From NCBI GenBank assembly GCA_934667465.1, contig CAKUMG010000360.1, positions 1 to 6,340 on the forward strand: a stretch of 6,340 nucleotides of DNA, written 5' to 3'. Under the pieces are notes generated by a model. The model did not search any database and was not told the origin of the DNA. It saw only the letters and a program-made list of their open reading frames with translations. The stretch is from an uncultured Actinoplanes sp. (lineage in GTDB: Bacteria > Actinomycetota > Actinomycetes > Mycobacteriales > Micromonosporaceae). Of the stretch, positions 1 to 5,400 are shown piece after piece (positions within the stretch are counted from its first letter, which is position 1; each line of letters starts with the position of its first letter). The position numbers and the translations under genes were made by a program.

Positions 1-588
1 GCGGGCACGCCGATCCTGACCGTGGTCGACACGAGCGCGCCGGGCGTCGTGGCGCAGGTGGACGAGACGGACGTGCTCCTGGTCGAGGCCGGGGTCCGGG
101 GCAGGGTCGAGCTGGACGCGGCGCCCGGCGAGTCGTGGGAGGCGTCGGTGCGGGCAATCGACGTGCTGCCGACGACGTCGGCGCGGGGCGGAGTCTCGTA
201 CAGAGTGCATCTTGACCTTGCGACCGACGGGAACGGGCCGCAGCAAGGCGAGAGCTCGCCGCAGCAGGGCGAGAGCTCGCCGCCGCAGGGGGAGAGTTCG
301 GCGACGGGTGGCGAGGGGAAGCCGGAACCGCGGCCGGGGATGAGCGCGCTCGTGCGGTTGCGGGTCAGGGAGGCCGCCGATGTCGTGACGGTGCCGGTGA
401 GTGCGCTGGTCACCAGCGACGGGCGGGACACGGTGTGGGCCGTGCGGGACGGGCGGGCGGCGCGGGCGGAGGTGAGCGTCGGCGTGCGGGGCGAGGACGC
501 CGTACAGATAGAGCGGGGTTTGAACGCAGGCGACCGGATCGTCGTCGGAGGAGCGGACCGGGTCAGCGCAGGCCAGGAACTGCCGTGA
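1..588 (+). CDS. Membrane-fusion (HlyD/MacA/YknX-type) adaptor subunit of an ABC exporter, C-terminal part
   Basis: The frame is open from the first base of the window and ends at TGA 586-588, so only the last 195 residues are present and the start lies upstream. What is visible fits the C-terminal half of a periplasmic-adaptor-type protein. It begins with the end of the lipoyl/barrel region (PILTVVDTSAPGVVAQVDETDV, window residues about 4-25), continues with a beta-barrel domain up to the conserved RPGMSALVRLRV segment (about 113-124), and closes with the membrane-proximal domain (VTVPVSALV, then GLNAGDRIVVGGADRVSAGQELP at the end). Such proteins are membrane-anchored and link a MacB-like permease to the outside; in a Gram-positive cell there is no outer-membrane partner, as in Bacillus YknX. 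An odd feature is a Gln/Glu/Ser-rich insert of three heptapeptides at residues 81-101, just before RPGM, where relatives usually have a short loop. Its stop overlaps the start of the ATPase gene, which supports one operon. The family call is strong; the exact substrate is unknown. Confidence 0.88.
   Translation, partial: AGTPILTVVDTSAPGVVAQVDETDVLLVEAGVRGRVELDAAPGESWEASVRAIDVLPTTSARGGVSYRVHLDLATDGNGPQQGESSPQQGESSPPQGESSATGGEGKPEPRPGMSALVRLRVREAADVVTVPVSALVTSDGRDTVWAVRDGRAARAEVSVGVRGEDAVQIERGLNAGDRIVVGGADRVSAGQELP
241..303 (+). repeat. Three tandem 21-bp repeats coding for QQGESSP in the adaptor
   Basis: Three units occupy 241-261, 262-282 and 283-303. Units 1 and 2 differ by one base (CAA/CAG Gln codon), and unit 3 differs from unit 2 by four bases. 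The unit length is divisible by three and codes QQGESSP, QQGESSP, PQGESSA, so copy-number change would keep the frame. The repeat falls in a loop of the beta-barrel domain between a strand (YRVHLDLA) and the conserved RPGM turn. The near-identity suggests a recent local duplication. Confidence 0.9.
575..578 (+). promoter_or_regulatory. Probable ribosome binding site of the ATPase gene
   Basis: AGGA lies six bases before the GTG at 585, inside the last codons of the adaptor gene. It supports choosing GTG 585 as the start of the ATPase rather than one of the in-frame codons upstream, which would give a long Arg/Gly-rich extension with no family counterpart. The next junction (before 1262) has no comparable site, so there re-initiation after the overlapping stop is the likelier mechanism. 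Confidence 0.45.
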
Positions 589-1265
589 CCGCCACGGCCG
601 CCGTCGTCGCGCGGGAGGTCAGTCGCACGTACGAGCTGGGTGGTGTCTCGGTGCCGGCGCTGCGCGGGGTGTCGCTGACCGTGGAGAGCGGCGACTACGT
701 GGCGATCGTGGGGGCGTCCGGCTCCGGGAAGTCGACGCTGATGCACCTGCTCGGCGGGCTCGACCGGCCCACCGGCGGCACCCTGCTGATCGGCGGGCGG
801 GACGTGGCCGGGCTGGGCCCCGGCGAGCTGGCGCGGCTGCGCAACGAGGTGATCGGGTTCGTGTTCCAGTCGTTCCACCTGCTGCCCCGCACCACCGCCC
901 GGGACAATGTGGCGCTGCCCCTGGTCTACCGGGGCGCCGGCCGCCGCGAACGCCGGGAGCGCGCCACCGCCCTCCTCGAACGCGTCGGGCTCGCCCACCG
1001 CGCCGGGCACCGGCCCAACCAGCTCTCCGGCGGCGAACAGCAGCGCGTCGCCATCGCCCGCGCCCTGGTCACCGGGCCGTCGGTGCTGCTCGCCGACGAA
1101 CCCACCGGCAACCTCGACACGGCCACCGGCGCGGCGGTGCTCGCCCTGCTCGAGACGCTGCACGCCGACGGGGTCGCGGTCGTCCTGGTCACCCACGACC
1201 GCGAGGTGGCCGCGCGGGCCCGCCGCCGGATCACCATGCGCGACGGCCGGATCGTGGACCCGTGA
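585..1265 (+). CDS. ABC transporter ATP-binding protein, MacB/LolD/YknY type
   Basis: The 226-residue protein hydrolyses ATP on the cytoplasmic face to drive the permease encoded next. All nucleotide-binding-domain motifs are intact: Walker A GASGSGKST (residues 43-51), Q-loop FVFQSFHLLP (92-101, Gln95), signature LSGGEQQR (147-154), Walker B VLLADEPTGNLD (167-178, catalytic Glu172) and H-loop His204 in LVTHD. The QSFHLLP and ADEPTGNLD forms and the length are typical of the LolD/MacB/YknY group, which are lone nucleotide-binding domains or the N-terminal half of MacB. I chose the GTG at 585 because it gives the family's usual N-terminus (a beta-strand about eight residues in, then SRTYELGG), overlaps the adaptor stop as GTGA, and has AGGA upstream. 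The frame remains open further upstream to 435, but that extension is Arg/Gly-rich shadow coding of the adaptor. It ends in GTGA overlap with the permease. The assignment is secure; the substrate is not known. Confidence 0.97.
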   Translation: MTATAAVVAREVSRTYELGGVSVPALRGVSLTVESGDYVAIVGASGSGKSTLMHLLGGLDRPTGGTLLIGGRDVAGLGPGELARLRNEVIGFVFQSFHLLPRTTARDNVALPLVYRGAGRRERRERATALLERVGLAHRAGHRPNQLSGGEQQRVAIARALVTGPSVLLADEPTGNLDTATGAAVLALLETLHADGVAVVLVTHDREVAARARRRITMRDGRIVDP

Positions 1266-2446
1266 GGCTCGCCGAGGCGTGGCGGGTGGCGCTCGACGCG
1301 TTGCGGGCCAACCGGTTGCGCAGCGCGCTCACGATGCTCGGGGTCGTCATCGGGGTCGCGGCCGTGGTGGCGCTGGTCGGCATCGGCACGGGCACCAAAC
1401 GGCAGATCGAGGCGCAGGTCGAAGGGCTCGGCTCGAACCTGCTCGTCGTCGTGCCCGGGCGGCTCGAGGCCGGGTCCGCGCCGTCGGTCAGCACGCTCTC
1501 GCTGGACGACGCGGACGCGGTCGGCCGGGTCGTCGGTGACCGGTCCCGCGTGGCGGTGACGATCGCGTCGGGGGAGACGATGCGGGCGGGGGCCCGGGCG
1601 GCGTACGCGAGCATGCAAGGGGTGCTGGAGACGACCCCGGAAGTCTTCGTCCGCCGGCTCGACCGCGGCGCGTACCTCACCCGCTCCGACGTCGGCACCG
1701 CGCGCCGGGTCGCGGTGCTGGGCGCGTCCGTGGCCGACCGGCTGTTCGCCGACCGGGACCCGATCGGGCGGCAGGTGACCGTGGGCGGGGTGCGGTTCCG
1801 GGTGATCGGGACGTTCGAGCCGCTCGGGCAGAGCCTCGGCGTCGACCGGGACAGCGAGGTTCACGTGCCGGTGACCGCCGCCCAGCGGCTCCTCGGCACC
1901 GACCGCATCGACGGGCTCGCGATCCGCGCGCCCGACCGGGACACGATCGACGCCCTCGGCGCCCGGATCGTCGCCGAACTGACCGACCGGCACCCCGGCA
2001 CCGACTTCAGCGCCGTCACGCAGCAGCAGATCCTCGGCGTGCTCGGCGACATCCTCGGCGTGCTCACCGGCGTGCTGGCCGCCATCGCCGGGATCAGCCT
2101 GCTCGTCGGCGGCGTGGGCGTGTCCAACATCATGCTGGTCTCGGTCCGGGAACGTACCCGTGAGATCGGCCTGCGCAAGGCGGTCGGCGCCCGCCCGCGC
2201 GACATCGGCGTCCAGTTCCTGCTCGAGGCGGTGCTGCTCACGACGGCCGGGGGAGTGCTCGGCATGGCGCTGGGCTGCACGGCGGCGCTGCTGGTCGACC
2301 GGCTCACCCCGGTGCCGGCCGCGATCACGTGGTGGTCGCTGGTGCTCGCGTTCGGCGTGTCGGCCACGGTGGGGATCGTGTTCGGGGTCGCGCCGGCGCA
2401 GCGGGCGGGGCGGCTGGATCCGGTGGTTGCGCTGCGTACGGAATGA
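1262..2446 (+). CDS. ABC transporter permease, MacB/FtsX family (YknZ-like)
   Basis: The 394-residue membrane protein is the permease partner of the preceding ATPase. Layout: a short cytoplasmic amphipathic N-terminus with the family-typical LRANRLRSALTMLGVVIGVA, first membrane helix about 21-43, a large extracytoplasmic MacB-like core domain about 44-265, then three membrane helices at about 267-293, 317-345 and 355-379. Between helices two and three is the cytoplasmic coupling segment with VRERTREIGLRKAVGARPRDI (295-315), the hallmark of the FtsX/MacB fold. The end RAGRLDPVVALRTE is the usual 'P..AL' terminus of this family. E. coli MacB carries the ATPase fused to this part; here they are separate genes, as in Bacillus YknYZ. 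The family works by mechanotransmission on substrates outside the membrane (peptides, toxins, lipoproteins, macrolides), so drug resistance should not be assumed. GTG 1262 overlaps the ATPase stop. No clear ribosome site precedes it, so translational coupling is likely. Confidence 0.96.
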   Translation: MRLAEAWRVALDALRANRLRSALTMLGVVIGVAAVVALVGIGTGTKRQIEAQVEGLGSNLLVVVPGRLEAGSAPSVSTLSLDDADAVGRVVGDRSRVAVTIASGETMRAGARAAYASMQGVLETTPEVFVRRLDRGAYLTRSDVGTARRVAVLGASVADRLFADRDPIGRQVTVGGVRFRVIGTFEPLGQSLGVDRDSEVHVPVTAAQRLLGTDRIDGLAIRAPDRDTIDALGARIVAELTDRHPGTDFSAVTQQQILGVLGDILGVLTGVLAAIAGISLLVGGVGVSNIMLVSVRERTREIGLRKAVGARPRDIGVQFLLEAVLLTTAGGVLGMALGCTAALLVDRLTPVPAAITWWSLVLAFGVSATVGIVFGVAPAQRAGRLDPVVALRTE

Positions 2447-2487
2447 TGCTCTCGTCTTTGTCGGGCGTCTCCGGATCCTCTTGGGAT
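2447..2487. other. 41-bp gap between convergent genes, no clear terminator
   Basis: The exporter operon and the long minus-strand gene run into each other here. The gap holds only a weak four-pair hairpin (ATCC at 2475-2478 with GGAT at 2484-2487) and no run of T on either strand, so I do not call an intrinsic terminator. Either termination depends on Rho, or transcripts overlap into the neighbouring gene. Confidence 0.6.
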
Positions 2488-5400
2488 TTACCCGGTCTGC
2501 TCCGGGTCCGTGGCCTTGACGAGGCCGAGGATCTCCCGGCGCAGGCGCGGGTAGGGGCCCCAGCCGTCGCGCAGCACGTGGATGTAGATCGCCTCCAGGG
2601 CCACGTCGATCCGCTGGATGAGCTCCTGATCCTCGGGCAGCCCGAGCCGGATCGCCTGCGTGAAGTGATCCATCGCCTCGAGATGCCGACCCTGGTCGAA
2701 CGCGCTCCGCCCGGCGTTCTCGTGCACCACGCTGCGCAGCTGATCGGGCGCGTCGGAGCTGGCCGCCTGCTCGAACAGCCGGTCCGCCTCCGGGTAGTCG
2801 CCCCGCAACCGCAGCACATGCGCCAGCTCGGCCTGCGCGATCACGATCGCCTGCACGTCCCCGGCGGACTCGGCGTGCGCGAGCGCCAGCCGGCTCGCGG
2901 CCGCCGCCATGCCGAGCTCGTCGAGAAGACGATAAACCTCTGCCCGTACGCTCAACAGGCCCGCACGCGCGACATTGTCCTGCTCCTCGGCGAGCGGCCC
3001 GTCGAGCCGTTCCCCGAGCTCCCGCAGCGCGTCCCGGTCGTCGACGATCTCCTTGAGCGTGGCCCCGTCCAGCCGCCAGCGGATCGCGGCCAGGTCCTCG
3101 GGCGCGATCGGCTTCGGCTTCGCCCGCGGGGCCTTCGGGCGGTGATCCCGTTCGATCAGCGGCACGATCAGCGCCCGGGGGTCGCCGGTCTCGCCGGCCT
3201 GCTTGCCTGTGCCGCCCGCTCCCTCGTCCGTGGTCTCGACCTGCTCGGCGCCGGCGACGTGTGCCGTGCTCGGGGGTTCTCCGGTGTTTCCGATGCCCTC
3301 GGCGCTGTTCGTGGCCTCGGTGCTGTTCGTGCTCTCGGCGGGCTCGGCGCTCGTGCGGGCATGTGCCGGATCGGGGTGCGTCGGCCTGGTCGCGTCCGCC
3401 TGCGCCGCCGTGTCCGCCTTCGTCGCTGCGTCCGCCTTCGCTGCATCCGTCTTCGTCGCGTCTGCCCTCGCCGCTGCGTCCGCGTCCTCGTCCGGAGCGA
3501 CGACACCGGCCGCGGCGACGATCCCGTTCATCAACGTGGTGATGTCCAGGTCGAGCACCACATGCTGCCCGTCGTCGGCGGCCTGCTCACCGGCCCGATC
3601 CGTCGACGCGGTCTCCGGTGTCTTCGTCCCCTGCGGATCTCCGTCGTGCTTCGTCCCAACGGTCGGCGCTTCGGCCGCTTGTTCCACAACGGCCTGCGGG
3701 TCTGCTGCTTCCGTCTCTGCAGCCTGCGTGTCAGCTGTCTGCTTCTGAGTGGCCCGCGCGTCCGTCGCCGGCGTCTCGGCGGGTGCCGCTCCGTCCGTCG
3801 CCGGGGTCTCGGTGGGTGCCGTCCCGTCCGTCGCCGGGGTCTCGGCGGGTGCCGTTCCGTCCGTCGCGGGCTTCGCCGCGGAAGGCCCGAACCAGGTAGC
3901 CCCCAGCTCGGAGTCCGCATACTTCCGAGGAGCATCGGGCCCCGACACCGGAAGCCGCCCGATAGGCAGCGCATTCGCCGCCGGATTCGGCCCCGGGCGC
4001 GACGCGGCAGGAACCGCCGACACCGCCCCGGCACCGGCGATCCCCGCGGCCTGCTGCATCTCCCGGTTCGCCCGCACCTGCCGAGCCGCTTCCGCCTGCC
4101 GCTGCTCTTCGGCCAGCCGCTGCTGCTCGGCCTGCCGTTGTGCCTCGGCCTGTCGCTGGTGCTCGGCGTCCCGTGCTGCCTGCGCCTGCCGGGCAGTTTC
4201 CGCTTCGCGCTGCTCCGCCGCCTGACGTGCCGCTTCGGCGTCGCGCGCTTCCTGCGCGCGGCGCGCTTCGTCGGCCCGGCGAGCTTCGTCGGCCTGGCGC
4301 GCCGCCTCGGCCTGGCGTGCTTCTTCGGCCTGGCGTGCTTCTTCAGCCCGGCGTGCCTCGTCGGCCTGGCGTGCCAGCTCGGCCTGACGTGCTTCTTCGG
4401 CTTGGCGTGCCGCTTCTGCTTGGCGTGCGGCCTCGGCTTGGCGTGCGGCTTCGGCTTGGCGTACTTCCTCCGCCCGCCGTGCGTCCTCGACCTGCTGGGC
4501 CGCGGCGTGCTGCTGCACCGGCGTCACGGGTGCGTCGCCCTGCGGCACCCGAGGTACCGGCATGGGCGCGATCCCGGCCCGCGCGACAGGAACCGTCGGT
4601 CCCTCGCCCACGGGCACGCCGGCCACACCGCTGACTGGCCGCTCGCTCATCGGCATGCCGGTGGTCGGTCGCTCGCTCATCGGCATGCCGGTGGTCGGTC
4701 GCTCGCCTCCGGGCATGCTGCTGACCGGGCGATCCGTCCCCGGCGCACCGCTCGCCGGGCGTTCCCAGCCCGGCACACCGCTCGCCGGGCGTTCCCAGCC
4801 CTGCGCACCGCTGGCCGGTCGCCCGCTTGGAGGCCCGCTGGTCGGCCGTTCGCCGGGCGCGCCACTGACCGGCGCCATCCGCGAAGGCGGCCGCTGCGAA
4901 GGCGGAACCGGCGACCCGTCCCCGGTGGGCAGAATCATCGCCGTCCGAGGCCCGCCGACGATCGGCCGCTCAGCGGTCTCCGGCCCCGGCTCGAACCCCG
5001 CCACGCCCTGCTCGTCCCACGGTCCGGTGTGCTGCGCCCCCGGGTAGGCCTGCCCGTACTCCTGCTGTCCCTGATACCCAGGCGCCCCCACGGGAGGCCG
5101 CTGATACCCCGGCCCCGCCACATGACCCTGCGGCCCGGCGCCGCCCTGTTGCCCCGCGTAACCCTGCGCCCCGGCAACGTCTTGTTGCCCCGCGTAGCCC
5201 TGTTGCCCCGCGTAGCCCTGCGCATCGGCGGTGCCCGGCTGCGCCGCGTAGCCTTGCGCCCCGGCGGTGCCCGGCTGCGCCGCGTAGCCTTGCGCCCCGG
5301 CGGTGCCCGGCTGCGCCGCATAGCCTTGCACCTCGGCAGGTCCTTGCTGCCCCGCGTGGCTTTGCGTCCCGGCGTTGCCCTGCTGCCCGGCATAGCCTTG

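Noticed and set aside
435..584. N-terminal extension of the ATPase frame
   Set aside because: The upstream in-frame codons overlap the adaptor gene and code Arg/Gly-rich sequence; GTG 585 with AGGA upstream gives the normal family length.
926..1993. Long minus-strand open frame opposite the ATPase and permease
   Set aside because: It lies entirely over two genes with complete family motifs; its Arg/Pro/Asp/His-rich translation is typical antisense shadow.
2416..2478. Inverted repeat GGATCCGG (2416-2423) / CCGGATCC (2471-2478) as a terminator
   Set aside because: Only eight pairs with a 47-base loop, half inside the permease gene, no T-run; it contains a self-palindrome and is probably chance.
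2512..2526. Small hairpin GGCCT-TGACG-AGGCC near the end of the large gene
   Set aside because: Five-pair stem within coding sequence and not followed by a T-run on either strand; common by chance at this GC content.
4621..5333. Possible CRISPR array because of regular 30-36 bp repeats
   Set aside because: Repeats abut each other without unique spacers and maintain one reading frame; they are coding tandem repeats.
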